Assembly: GCF_963665245.1 (NCBI RefSeq)
Contig: NZ_OY762267.1
Coordinates: forward strand, 2,294,001 to 2,358,000
Source: an uncultured Paludibaculum sp.
GTDB lineage: Bacteria > Acidobacteriota > Terriglobia > Bryobacterales > Bryobacteraceae
Reading direction: 5' to 3'
Length of the DNA stretch: 64,000 nt
In this document: piece by piece, positions 1 through 8,328 of the stretch
Layout of the letters: the number at the start of each line of letters is the position of its first letter
How positions within the stretch are numbered: position 1 is the stretch's first letter
The notes under the pieces: model-generated
The model's input: only the letters and a program-made list of their open reading frames with translations
The model's database searches: none
What the model was told of the DNA's origin: nothing
Position numbers and translations under genes: made by a program

Positions 1-1
1 A

Positions 2-115
2 GAACGGGAGACGACAGGAACCTTGATAGTCCGCATCCGCAACGGCTGCGTCGCCGTCATCGTGCTCCAATTGGCGGCAACGTGGGGGACGGAGGCTGGA
101 CCACCTGATATATAG
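2..115 (+). CDS. C-terminal fragment of an upstream gene
   Basis: An open frame enters from the left edge and stops at TAG 113-115, 27 bases before the arabinofuranosidase start. The readable tail has alternating hydrophobic residues (GTLIVRIRNGCVAVIVLQL), as in a beta-sandwich C-terminus of a secreted glycoside hydrolase. Only about 37 codons are visible, so the family cannot be named. Its close spacing to the next gene suggests co-transcription. It could be a chance open frame. Confidence 0.4.
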   Translation, partial: ERETTGTLIVRIRNGCVAVIVLQLAATWGTEAGPPDI

Positions 116-142
116 TTCAGGAGCACACAGCGGAGAGCGCGC

Positions 143-2122
143 ATGAAGAGACGCCAGTTCTTAGTGAATTCGACTGCTGTCCTCGCCGGACCCTCGTCCT
201 TAGCCACGTCGAACCTTGAAGTTCAGGGAACCGTCGCTGCAACGGCCGACCCAAGAGTTGCCGTTCTGCTGGTCGACACCGAAAGGATAATCGGTTCCAT
301 CGACGAACGGATCTATGGCCACTTCCTCGAGCACATCAACCACTCGGTCGTCGACGGCCTGTACGCCGAACAGATCCGGGGTTGTGGCTTTGAGGGGAAG
401 GACTTTGAAACCTACTGGGAGCCATTCTCGGAGCGCGGCGGTGTCGAGAATGCCGACGTCGACTTTCGAAACGGGAAGAAGAGCGTTCGACTGAGGTGCG
501 AGGGCGGCCGGGCCGGAATCAGGCAAGGCCGCGTCTACGTAGCCGCCGGGCAGGAGTATGACGGCTCGCTCTGGGTGAAGAAGGAAGCTGGTTCCCCGCG
601 GCTCATACTGCGCGTCATCGGCTCGAATGGGGCGCCGATTGCCTCCGTACCGCTCGCTTCGGCGGGCTCTGGCTGGGAGGAGATCCCCTATTCCTTCTCC
701 AGTGCCGTAAGAGACACGCAGGCCTCGGTAGAGTTGGCAGCGGAAGGTACGGGAAGGCTGCTGATCGACTACTTCTCGATGATGCGCGCCGACGCCAGAC
801 GCGATGGCATGTTGCGCCCGGACCTGCTGCAGGCTCTCCGCGATCTCGCCCCGCCCTTCATCCGGTGGCCGGGCGGGTCCTTTGCCTCCACCTACAAATG
901 GAAGGACGGCATCGGCCCGCACGTCTCGCGCCGCTACACTCCCAACACTTTCTGGGGCGGCTACTCGGACTACTACGGGTTCGGGACGGACGAGTTCATG
1001 GGACTCTGCCGCAAGCTGGGCAGCGAGCCGCTGATCGTGCTGCCAGCCCCCGGGGTGAACCCTGAGCAGGTTCAGTATGCGATGGACTGGGTCCGCTACC
1101 TCAACGATCCATCCGCGACCGAATGGGGCAAGGTGCGGGCCTCCAACGGGCACCCCGAGCCCTACGGGGTCCGGTACTTCCAGATCGACAATGAGCCCAT
1201 GAACAACGGCTTCACGCCGGATGCCTACGCTGAGATCGTCAACCTCTATGGCGGCAGGTTGCGACAGATCGCGCCCGGTGCGCGAATCGTCGCCTGCGGG
1301 CAGAAGCGGTCGAACGATATGAACTGGAGCCAGAGGATCATCGATCTCGCCGGAAAGAACTTTGACATCCTCGGCGTTCACAACTACGAGTACGAGCCGC
1401 GGGGATTCGAGACGGGGCTGCGGCGCATTGGCCATTCACTTTCGACGCTACGTGACTATATCCGCGCATCGGCGCACCCGCGGATCGAAATCGGCGTTCT
1501 CGAGTGGAATCTATCGCGCACCTATGATTGGCGGGCCGGGCTCCACGCCGCGGGCAGCCTCATCCTGTACGAGCAGCTCAGCCCGGCTGTAAGTATGAGT
1601 TGCCCGGCCCTGCTCATGCGAAACACGACCGACGACCCCACCTGGACGTCGTTCATCTACCATGACCACGTCTCCTGGTTTCCTGGCTCGGCGTATCCGG
1701 TGGAAAAGCTCTTTCGCGCGCACTACGCGGAACGGCATCTGGCCTCCACCAGCGGCACCTTCCGCGACATTCCGAACCGGAAACAGTTCTTTGACGAAAT
1801 CGCGACCATGAAGCCCGAAGACTGGCGGCCCGGTTCTGTGGACGCCATCGCGGCCAAGAGCGCTGACGGCCGCCGGATCGTGATCAAGGCCGTGAACTAC
1901 GAAGGGCAGCGGAATCTCCTGTATGTTCGACTGCAGGGCAACGGCGTCCCTGTGCAGGCGGCCGCCACCCTTCATACGATGAGTGCGGGGCTCATGGATA
2001 CTGCGTCGCTCGAACGGCCCGATGCAATTACCGCGGTCAGCCGGAAGCTCACATACGCCCGGGAATTCACGGTGGAACTGGAGCCCTACACGGTCGCTGT
2101 GGTCGAGATCCCTGCAGTCTGA
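143..2122 (+). CDS. Secreted alpha-L-arabinofuranosidase, GH51
   Basis: Predicted to release terminal alpha-L-arabinose from arabinan or arabinoxylan side chains. The 659-residue product begins MKRRQFLVNSTAV, a twin-arginine-like leader, so export is likely. It then shows the GH51 order: a carbohydrate-binding-like N-terminal part (to about residue 230), a TIM barrel with GGSFASTYKWKDGIGP, the acid/base glutamate in QIDNEPMNN (E351) and the nucleophile in VLEWNLSRT (E454), followed by the C-terminal all-beta domain ending VELEPYTVAVVEI. Both catalytic glutamates are present, so it should be active. ATG start with an AGGAG-like stretch at 118-122. It matches the other plant-polysaccharide genes in the window. 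Confidence 0.93.
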   Translation: MKRRQFLVNSTAVLAGPSSLATSNLEVQGTVAATADPRVAVLLVDTERIIGSIDERIYGHFLEHINHSVVDGLYAEQIRGCGFEGKDFETYWEPFSERGGVENADVDFRNGKKSVRLRCEGGRAGIRQGRVYVAAGQEYDGSLWVKKEAGSPRLILRVIGSNGAPIASVPLASAGSGWEEIPYSFSSAVRDTQASVELAAEGTGRLLIDYFSMMRADARRDGMLRPDLLQALRDLAPPFIRWPGGSFASTYKWKDGIGPHVSRRYTPNTFWGGYSDYYGFGTDEFMGLCRKLGSEPLIVLPAPGVNPEQVQYAMDWVRYLNDPSATEWGKVRASNGHPEPYGVRYFQIDNEPMNNGFTPDAYAEIVNLYGGRLRQIAPGARIVACGQKRSNDMNWSQRIIDLAGKNFDILGVHNYEYEPRGFETGLRRIGHSLSTLRDYIRASAHPRIEIGVLEWNLSRTYDWRAGLHAAGSLILYEQLSPAVSMSCPALLMRNTTDDPTWTSFIYHDHVSWFPGSAYPVEKLFRAHYAERHLASTSGTFRDIPNRKQFFDEIATMKPEDWRPGSVDAIAAKSADGRRIVIKAVNYEGQRNLLYVRLQGNGVPVQAAATLHTMSAGLMDTASLERPDAITAVSRKLTYAREFTVELEPYTVAVVEIPAV

Positions 2123-2204
2123 CACGCGGGGAGCGGCAACACGGTAGTGGTTGTCCGGCCGGTTATGGGTTGTGACGCGGCATCCTTCGCCTCCACCAGT
2201 CGCG

Positions 2205-2465
2205 CTATTTGAGTTGTCCCTCCGGCGGCGGTGTCGGCCGCCGGTTCGATTCGCCGCGCAGCCACCCAGACTGGCCGCTGATGAGTACCGACGGAAAGTT
2301 CACCAGGCAGTGCGCCAGGTACTGGTGCGGATCCACGTCGTGGCAGCGGCCAGTGTCCGGCATGTTCACCAATATCGCCATGGTGCGGCCTCGGCTGCCG
2401 GGGGCGGAGGCGACTGTCCCGCCCACAGCCGCGCTGGGATCGACACCACCCGTCGGATCCCCCAC
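2205..2465 (-). pseudogene. Remnant of IS66-type transposase (TnpC C-terminus)
   Basis: The minus-strand reading contains RTMAILVNMPDTGRCHDVDP and then HQYLAHCLVNFPSV. This resembles the conserved C-terminal block of IS66 TnpC (AILxSLxxTCkrhxvDPxxYLrdvLxrlP). No DDE core or intact start is present. The rest of 2123-2648 shows no gene. With the tnpA/tnpB fragments at 4160-4680 on the same strand it may come from one IS66 element later split and eroded, but the middle is not recognisable. Confidence 0.45.
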
Positions 2466-2648
2466 ACACCGACTACACGGACGCGACAGACGCTGCGGGC
2501 CATCAATCGAATCCGGCGCGGCGACAGCCTGGGCGTATCGAAAACGGCGACGTCATAGCCCCACTTGAGCCGGTCAGGGCACTCCAGGAGCAGAGCTGCT
2601 CCGAAAGACTGACCGGCCAGAAGAACTCCGCCAGCGCAGAACGCGACC

Positions 2649-3541
2649 CTACCAATGCCCGGCCCAATCCGGAGCGGCGATCCGTGTGGGCTTTGTGGGA
2701 TTCAGATCCAGAAGGACCCGCTGGACAAACGCCCCGTCGGGCGTCAGGGCCCTAGTCAGGATCTGCCCGCCGGCCGCGAAAACCAGGCGCCCCTGCTGAT
2801 CCCAGTCCACCCAACTGGCGCCATCCAGGGTTACCGGCAGCGGCCGTCCGTCAAAAAGCGTGAACTCCTCGGAGTAGGCAAGCCCGTGAATGGACCGCGT
2901 CAGCCGAAGGCGCCCGGCCCCGCCCGGCCGCTGCTTCGTCCGAATCTCCGGCTGCGTGGTCCGAAACATCCGGGAAGGACCACGGTTCTCAATCTTCCAT
3001 TCCTGTTCGAGACGCCAGCCATCCCGCTCCAGGCGTTCAGAAAACAGAGGGTCGTCCTCGCCGCAGACATCCTTCTTGAGCAGGACCCGCAGCCGCCCGG
3101 CAGGTGCGCCGGATGCGGCGCGGCACGGTCTCGCGGGTGATTCAGCACAACCGTCTGGTTGTCCAGGAAAGCCCCGCCACCATGCCAGCAATCATTCTTC
3201 GACCAGAAAGCCAATGCGGTCAGATACGGCGGTCTGCTGATCGCGGTCCAGGAGTAGCCCACTTCCCGGTCGTGGAGCGTCTTCGCATTGAACTTACTGG
3301 CGAAGTAGATCAGCAGCGAACCATCGGGACTCAAATCCGCGCGGCGCTCATAGATCCGCCCATGGAACCACTGCCCCGGTTCAAAGACGTCGGTATCGGT
3401 GCGCCAAGTAAGGACCTGAACCCACCGCGACGGCCCCCGTCGAAACACCACCGCCACCGGAGCCGCTCGGGCAGAGAGAAGAAACACCCGCGCCGGAATC
3501 GACGCTCGCAGCCCCGTTCGCGGGACCAAAGTACTCTCCAT
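2649..3541 (-). pseudogene. Frameshifted hypothetical protein gene
   Basis: Two minus-strand frames together read as one protein of about 295 residues. The upstream part (3541 to about 3130) reads PARVFLLSARAAPVAVVFRRGPSRWVQVLTW, then GRIYERRADLSPDGSLLIYFASKFN and GGAFLDNQTVVLNHP. The coherent downstream part (about 3130 to 2649) is in another frame and reads VLLKKDVCGEDDPLFSER and GASWVDWDQQGRLVFAAGGQ before the stop. Beta-propeller-like phrases (DLSPDGSLLIYFAS, DWDQQGRLVFAAG) fit a family of short bacterial hypotheticals I recognise but cannot name. A 1- or 2-base indel near 3100-3150 breaks the frame. It lies among transposon debris, so decay is more likely than sequencing error. Confidence 0.65.
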
Positions 3542-3769
3542 CGCCCATCTTCAGTGTATGCGCATCGGGTCCTCTCGCTGCAAACCGCCACAGCCCGACA
3601 CCCGTCACATCGCCGGCTCGCTCAACAGACGCCACCGGAGCCAGCACTGAGGCCCGACCGGGAGCAGACTCACGCAGAGGACCCGCTGGCCAGATGGAGG
3701 AGCATTCAGTAGTAGGGTTCCAGATGTCACCGATGCAGTCCGGCGCCACCGCCGCGGAGCGGGGCTCCC

Positions 3770-3955
3770 GCTGCCCATACCGGCCTGCAGTTGATCGTCC
3801 GGCCAGTTGGCGAGGTACTCGTAGCGCAGGCCGGCTACAGGAGCACGCACGAGGTAGTCCGAAACCGTGGCCGGCCCGAGATGCAGCGGGCCGTAATCTC
3901 GAATTGCCTGAGTCGCAGGTCTGCCAACCGCCGGACGGCCTTCGCCTTATTCATG
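3770..3955 (-). pseudogene. IS21 IstA N-terminal remnant
   Basis: The minus strand encodes MNKAKAVRRLADLRLRQFE and, after a frame change, GPATVSDYLVRAPVAGLRYE followed by NWPDDQLQAG. This matches the helix-turn-helix of IS21-family IstA (atVsdYLxRAxxAGLxWPxpxdxddaaLea). Nothing of the integrase core or IstB follows. The repeats at 4063-4164 lie just upstream in IstA orientation, where the terminal binding-site repeats of an IS21 element would be, which supports the call. Confidence 0.5.
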
Positions 3956-4062
3956 GACGTCTTCTTCTGCGGCAACCGAACCTCCTGAAGAAGGAATCGG
4001 CAAACCGCGGTTTCGATTCTCCAGCGCCGCCCGATCCGCCCTGCGAAAGCTGCTCCGAGCCT

Positions 4063-4164
4063 ATCCGAAGAAGATCGGTGGCAGATCGGAACGGCGATCC
4101 GAATGAGTTCGGAATCGCGATCGGATTGAGATCGGAACGCTGATCAGCATCGCTCGGAATCCGG
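4063..4164. repeat. 23-bp tandem repeats, IS21-type end (copy A)
   Basis: About four and a half units of a 23-bp direct repeat, core TCGGAAnnGnGATCGGnnT: 4063-4084 (degenerate), 4085-4107, 4108-4130, 4131-4153 and a partial unit 4154-4164. A second array of the same unit and orientation is at 12729-12807. The period is not a multiple of three and no stable frame crosses it, so it is not coding. IS21-family elements often carry repeated transposase-binding sites at their ends. The adjoining IstA remnant makes that the best reading. Confidence 0.7.
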
Positions 4165-4680
4165 AAATACAAGATCTTGTTCGGTAGCGCCGGCCGCAGA
4201 ACACGAACAAATGTCCGGCCAACGGGTCGACGCCGATTACGTGAGCGGCGTGGACTCTCAGCCCGTCGAAGCCGCGCCGCATGTCGCAGGGGCGGTGTGG
4301 AGATAGACGCGCAGCGCGGCGGGGAGGCTGATCATAAGTTGGGCCGCAACGCATCGATCACCAGTCGCAGAATCCCTTTTTCCACGCAGGGCCGGATATG
4401 GAGGCGCAACCCTCGGTGGTTTCCAATTCAAGGGCAGGGTCCTCGTCGCCGGCATGCACCGAGAGGTCCTGCCCCAAAAGCACGAACTGTCCCGGCGCGC
4501 GTTCCTCTTGATCGTCACCAGCCAGCACACGGCGCCAGTAGGAGAACTGAGCGACATCGAGGTCGCGTGCCAAGCAGAGCTCAGTCGGCCCTGGTCACTT
4601 CTGCGAGATTCCTCGATGAACGCTTGCCACCGCGAGCATCGTGCTTTCTGTTTGGCACGTCGAAGTTCAACGCTGCTCAT
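4160..4680 (-). pseudogene. IS66 tnpA and tnpB remnants
   Basis: Reading from 4680 down, MSSVELRRAKQKARCSRWQ is a TnpA (OrfA) N-terminus and continues in a shifted frame as VAQFSYWRRVLAGDD, the TnpA helix-turn-helix block. From about 4336, SLPAALRVYLHTAP, then CDMRRGFDGLRVHAAHVIGV and DPLAGHLFVFCGRR, then KILYFR give the diagnostic TnpB (OrfB) sequence spread over three frames. Both genes carry at least two frameshifts, and TnpB stops where the 23-bp repeats begin (about 4160-4165). An IS21-like end therefore seems to have inserted into an already resident IS66 element. The stretch 4681-4975 shows nothing recognisable. Confidence 0.72.
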
Positions 4681-4975
4681 CCCCTCAGTGTTGAAGAACC
4701 CTCAGTAACTCGCAAGACGGGCCCACTGGACGCGTCGTATCACCACCAAGAAACACCTGGAACGAGAAGAAGCACCGGTGCCAGCGGAGTTTCGGAAGGT
4801 GTTGTGGTCGGCCTCACGTTCTCGCGGTTGCTGGCACCGTGTCGATAGACAGGCTCCGCAGCGTCCAGGTCAACAAACCGCTGCATGGGCGGTTCAATGC
4901 AGTACGAGGTGCCGAGCCAAGCCAGGCCCAACTCTCCCCGAAGATGACCAACGGCACATCAGCTACTGACGGGCG

Positions 4976-6496
4976 TGTCGCTAGTATGTGATCTGTCCGC
5001 ATGAGTTCACACGTGATCTGTCCGTTCGAGCAGAGCGGCGGGCGAGTCTTGGAAGGTGGAAGCCCCCAAGGATTGCCCGGCCGCGGAAGTGGAGCGGATG
5101 ATGAAGCTACAAGAAGTGCTGCTGAAGGCCATGGCGAAGAAGATCACATGGTGGAGCGCGGCGGAGATCATCGGAGTGAGCGACCGAACGATGCGACGCT
5201 GGCGGGAGAGGCTGGAAGAGCACGGCTATTCGGGCTTGGCCGACCGGCGGAAAGGCAGGCCGAGTGACAAGAGGGTGCCCTTGGCGATGGCGGAGGAGGT
5301 GTTGCGGCTGTACCAGGAAACCTACTATGACCTGAACATGCGGCACTTTCACGAGAAGCTGCGCGAGCAACACGGCATCCAGCTGAGCTACACGTGGGTG
5401 CAGAAGGCGCTGCAGGGTGCGGGCTTGGTGGCCAAGCGGGGTAGGCGGGCCAAGCATCGGCGGAGACGGGAGCCTCGACCGCTGCCGGGGATGCTGCTGC
5501 ACATCGACGGGAGCAAGCACCAGTGGTTCAGCGATGAGCGATGGTATGACCTGATCGTGATCCTGGATGATGCGACGAAGGAGATCTACTACGCACAGTT
5601 GGTGGAGGAGGAATCGACGCGGACGGTGATGGCGGGCCTGCGGCATGTGATTGAGTCGAAGGGTCTGTTCTGTGCGTTGTACAGCGACCGGGGCAGCCAC
5701 TTTTTCGTGACGCCGAAAGCGGGCGGGAAGGTTGATAAGGGCCGTCTGACGCAGGTTGGGCGAGCGATGAAGGAGTTGGGCGTGCAGATGATCGCGGCCT
5801 ACTCGCCACAAGCGCGAGGCCGGTCAGAGCGGAGCTTCGGGACCTGGCAGGGCCGACTGCCACAGGAGTTGCGGCTGGCGGGGATCACCACCGCGGAAAG
5901 GGCCAATGAGTTCTTGGCCGAACGTTACATTGGCGAGTTCAACGAGAAGTTCACGGTTGAGGCGAAGGAGACAGGGACGGCGTTTCGGAAGACGACGCGC
6001 GCCGATCTGAACTGGGTGTTCACGGTGCAGACTGAGCGCGTGGTAGATCGGGATAACACGGTGGCGATCGGCGACCAGAGCTGGCAACTGGAGAAGAGCC
6101 GTTTCCGCCACTCCCTGGCGAAGAGCACAGTGACCATTCACGAGCACCTGGATGGAACGGTGTCGATCCGATTTGGACCGCATGTGGTAGGCCGCTACAC
6201 AGCCGAGGGCGCACGATTGCGGGACACTCGACAATCACGAAAGGAAGACTGTGGAAAAGGCGGGCCCGAGGAAGCCGAGGAAAACCGCGAGGCGGTTTCC
6301 CACGGCTCCCACCGTCCCTTGGAAATCCCGCCGAGCCGGGATTCCCACTTTCCCACCGCCCCGACGACGACGAGAAAGGTACGTCCGAAGACCCGGAAGC
6401 CGCCTTCGGCGAGCAGAAAAGGATCATCGGGTGCGGTCAACTGATGCGGACAGATCGTGTGTGAATAAAAGCGGACAGATTGACTTACTACCGACA
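4976..6496 (+). mobile_element. Insertion sequence copy 1, IS1202/ISNCY-like, 1521 bp
   Basis: The boundaries come from comparison with the second copy: similarity starts at TGTCG (4976) and ends at CGACA (6496). The ends are imperfect inverted repeats: TGTCGCTAGTATGTGATCTG on the left and TGTCGGTAGTAAGTCAATCT from the right end inward, both running on into CTGTCCGC. One transposase gene fills the element. Unlike copy 2, the flanks (left ...CTACTGACGGGCG, right GAGAAATGTTCAAG...) share no direct repeat, so this copy has lost its target duplication through deletion or recombination. It is in direct orientation to copy 2, 40,613 bp away. Confidence 0.88.
5098..6444 (+). CDS. DDE transposase of IS copy 1
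   Basis: Catalyses movement of the element. An in-frame GTG at 5056 gives 462 residues, but ATG 5098 (MMKLQEVLLKAM) is the more natural start. Numbered from the GTG, there is an N-terminal helix-turn-helix (IIGVSDRTMRRWRERLEEHG), a second winged-helix-like part, then an rve-type RNase H core with D151 (LHIDGSKHQWF), D211 (LYSDRGSHFF) and E258 (GRSERSFGTWQG). The 46-residue D-E gap is unusually long but the triad is complete. The C-terminal 60 residues are Pro/Arg-rich. The sequence resembles the ISNCY/IS1202 group. The product appears identical to that of copy 2, so both may be active. Confidence 0.9.
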   Translation: MMKLQEVLLKAMAKKITWWSAAEIIGVSDRTMRRWRERLEEHGYSGLADRRKGRPSDKRVPLAMAEEVLRLYQETYYDLNMRHFHEKLREQHGIQLSYTWVQKALQGAGLVAKRGRRAKHRRRREPRPLPGMLLHIDGSKHQWFSDERWYDLIVILDDATKEIYYAQLVEEESTRTVMAGLRHVIESKGLFCALYSDRGSHFFVTPKAGGKVDKGRLTQVGRAMKELGVQMIAAYSPQARGRSERSFGTWQGRLPQELRLAGITTAERANEFLAERYIGEFNEKFTVEAKETGTAFRKTTRADLNWVFTVQTERVVDRDNTVAIGDQSWQLEKSRFRHSLAKSTVTIHEHLDGTVSIRFGPHVVGRYTAEGARLRDTRQSRKEDCGKGGPEEAEENREAVSHGSHRPLEIPPSRDSHFPTAPTTTRKVRPKTRKPPSASRKGSSGAVN

Positions 6497-6884
6497 GAGA
6501 AATGTTCAAGAAAAGTATTAAGTCATTTGCCCACGGGAGTGGATCTGCGAGCGAACCGGCGACCGCCCCCAAGTTGGGACATTTATTAGCGTGTGCAGCG
6601 TAGCGGCGACTCCTGGACGCTGTCCCGGGCAACCTGACTGCAGTATTGATCCCGAGCGTCACCTAGATTTGCGCCCCCGATACACAATCTCTCGCAACAT
6701 CACGCCGTGCCATTCGTATTGACATCGAACACCTCCGCAGGAACCGTCTTGGAACCCAGCCATCCCCAACGACGCCCGCTTCGCCGCTGCCTCTTACCCT
6801 CACACCCTCTCTGCAGTCATCTTTCCCCGACCGCCGCCTCCCGCTGTGCGCCGCCAGCCGGTGCTAAATTAGTCACTACGTTCA
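6497..6884. other. Gene-free spacer before the sigma factor
   Basis: I see no convincing gene, repeat or hairpin here. The last 20 bases before the sigma-factor ATG include TAAATT (about 6867-6872), a possible -10, and no Shine-Dalgarno sequence, so the sigma gene may be read from a very short leader. Confidence 0.35.
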
Positions 6885-7454
6885 ATGGCCGAGGACCCAT
6901 CGATCGAAATCACAAGCCTGCTGAAGGCCATCCGCGACGGCCAACCCACGGCGGCCGACCGCCTCTACGCCCAGGTCTACGTGCAGTTGCGCCAGATGGC
7001 CCGCCGCCACATGCGCGGCGAACGCAGAGATCACTCCCTCCAGCCCAGTGACCTAATCCACGAGGCCTTCCTCCGCCTCGTCCAGGACTGCGAGCGCGAC
7101 CTCAACGGCCGGCGCCACTTCTTTGCCCTCGCCTCGACCATCATGCGCCGCATCCTCGTCGACCATGCCCGCGCCAAACGCGCCGCCCGCCGCGACTTCA
7201 ACGCCGCCATCGCCGGCGCCCTCGACCACAACACCCCCGACCAGACGATCCAGATCGACCAGGCCCTCGAACGCCTCGCCAGAATCAACGACCGCCAGGC
7301 CCGCGTCGTCGAAATGCGCTTCTTCGGCGGCCTCACCGAGGACGAAATCGCCGAAGTCCTCGGCATCACCACTCGCACCGTAAAGCGCGACTGGTTCATG
7401 GCCCGAGCCTGGCTCTTCGGCGAACTCGGCGGCCAACCACCCAACAACACCTGA
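6885..7454 (+). CDS. ECF RNA polymerase sigma factor, SigX6 type
   Basis: Directs core RNA polymerase to a special promoter set. The 189 residues show the region-2 block (LYAQVYVQLRQMARRHMRGE, then SLQPSDLIHEAFLRLVQ and HFFALASTIMRRILVDHARA) and the region-4 helix-turn-helix (RQARVVEMRFFGGLTEDEIA followed by VLGITTRTVKRDWFMARAWL). The DLIHEAFLRL and MRRILVDHARAKRA wording is typical of the TIGR02999-type sigma factors of Acidobacteriota and Planctomycetota. These often neighbour Ser/Thr kinases, as here (kinase at 10236-12320), and may be controlled by phosphorylation. No anti-sigma gene is adjacent. ATG start without a clear ribosome-binding site. Confidence 0.93.
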   Translation: MAEDPSIEITSLLKAIRDGQPTAADRLYAQVYVQLRQMARRHMRGERRDHSLQPSDLIHEAFLRLVQDCERDLNGRRHFFALASTIMRRILVDHARAKRAARRDFNAAIAGALDHNTPDQTIQIDQALERLARINDRQARVVEMRFFGGLTEDEIAEVLGITTRTVKRDWFMARAWLFGELGGQPPNNT

Positions 7455-7523
7455 ACCCCGACCACGGGCAGAGGCGCGCAAGATGACCTCGTTAGCAGGA
7501 CAACGGCCCGTTTCCGAACCTGG

Positions 7524-8138
7524 TTAACTCGTCCCGCCTGCATCCTCGGGGCATTCCGTTTTCGCTTGAGACGCTTTTGTTCCGCAGCATTCGCAGCCCG
7601 CTTGTGGCGTCTGCGGTACTCCCGGAAGCCCACCTTCCGGATCGATGCCGTTGGCATTCGCCAGGTAGCTACATGTGAATTCCGTATCCCAATGCGGGTA
7701 CACCTTGTTGGTGAGCAGCACTTTCTTAACCTGGAGCCGTTGGTTCAGTCGTTCGGAAGTGCAGTGGCACGCGATCGCACCGTAAGTTTCGACGAGCGCG
7801 TCGTCGGCCCCATCTTTGCACGTGATAACCTTGACGTCTCTTCCCGACCGGCCGCATTGCGGGCCGAAGAATTCGCCATTGGAAGACTTCGCTATCGCTT
7901 GGGCGACCATCTGACATGCGTTTTTGTCACCGACGAAAAGGTGTGTTAGCTCTTCGCAGCGTGCAGAACGATCGTCCGGAACGGGGCGAGGCTCCTTCTT
8001 CTTCCGCGCCAAGAGGGCATACCCACGTTCCTTCAACGATTCCTCATCATCTTTGAGAACTTTCGCATCCACAATATCGGTCATCAAGGCGCCAACAGTC
8101 CCGTCGGACGCTGCGGGCGAAGCAGGGGAGTTGCTCAC
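7524..8138 (-). CDS. Cys-rich protein, candidate RiPP substrate
   Basis: No known family is recognised. The 204-residue product begins at GTG 8138 with a good AAAGGA about 8 bases upstream. The N-terminus is Ala/Ser-rich, followed by a charged helix (VLKDDEESLKERGYALLARK). The protein has 11 cysteines, mostly in the second half, including ACHC and a terminal GCECCGTK cluster in a Gly/Pro-rich tail. It is divergently transcribed, 190 bp from the YcaO cyclodehydratase gene. A long leader with a Cys-rich, Gly-flanked C-terminus would suit an azoline-forming enzyme, so a precursor role is a reasonable inference. It is longer than usual precursors and could instead be a metal-binding or secreted protein. 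Confidence 0.8.
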   Translation of the reverse strand: MSNSPASPAASDGTVGALMTDIVDAKVLKDDEESLKERGYALLARKKKEPRPVPDDRSARCEELTHLFVGDKNACQMVAQAIAKSSNGEFFGPQCGRSGRDVKVITCKDGADDALVETYGAIACHCTSERLNQRLQVKKVLLTNKVYPHWDTEFTCSYLANANGIDPEGGLPGVPQTPQAGCECCGTKASQAKTECPEDAGGTS

Positions 8139-8328
8139 TTGCTCTGTCCTTTCATTTATGATTACTGCCTCTTACTTTCACTAAGCGGACTCCAGCAGAA
8201 AAACGGGACATCCCGAGGCCAACACCTTGTCATTTTTCCTTTGATCCGTCGCTCACGAGCCGAGCACCACAACGAACCCCCATCCAGTCCGGCGTCGTCC
8301 GCCGTTGACTCTCTGCTACTCTTGACGG

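Noticed and set aside
200..1435. Long minus-strand open frame (411 codons) across the arabinofuranosidase gene
   Set aside because: Antisense frame of a high-GC gene; the plus strand has all GH51 catalytic motifs, the minus reading has none.
4063..4164. CRISPR array
   Set aside because: The 23-bp units are contiguous without spacers; they fit IS21-type end repeats.
5107..5811. Minus-strand 234-codon frame in each IS copy (also 45720-46424)
   Set aside because: Antisense to the transposase and His/Leu/Arg-rich; no second IS protein is expected.
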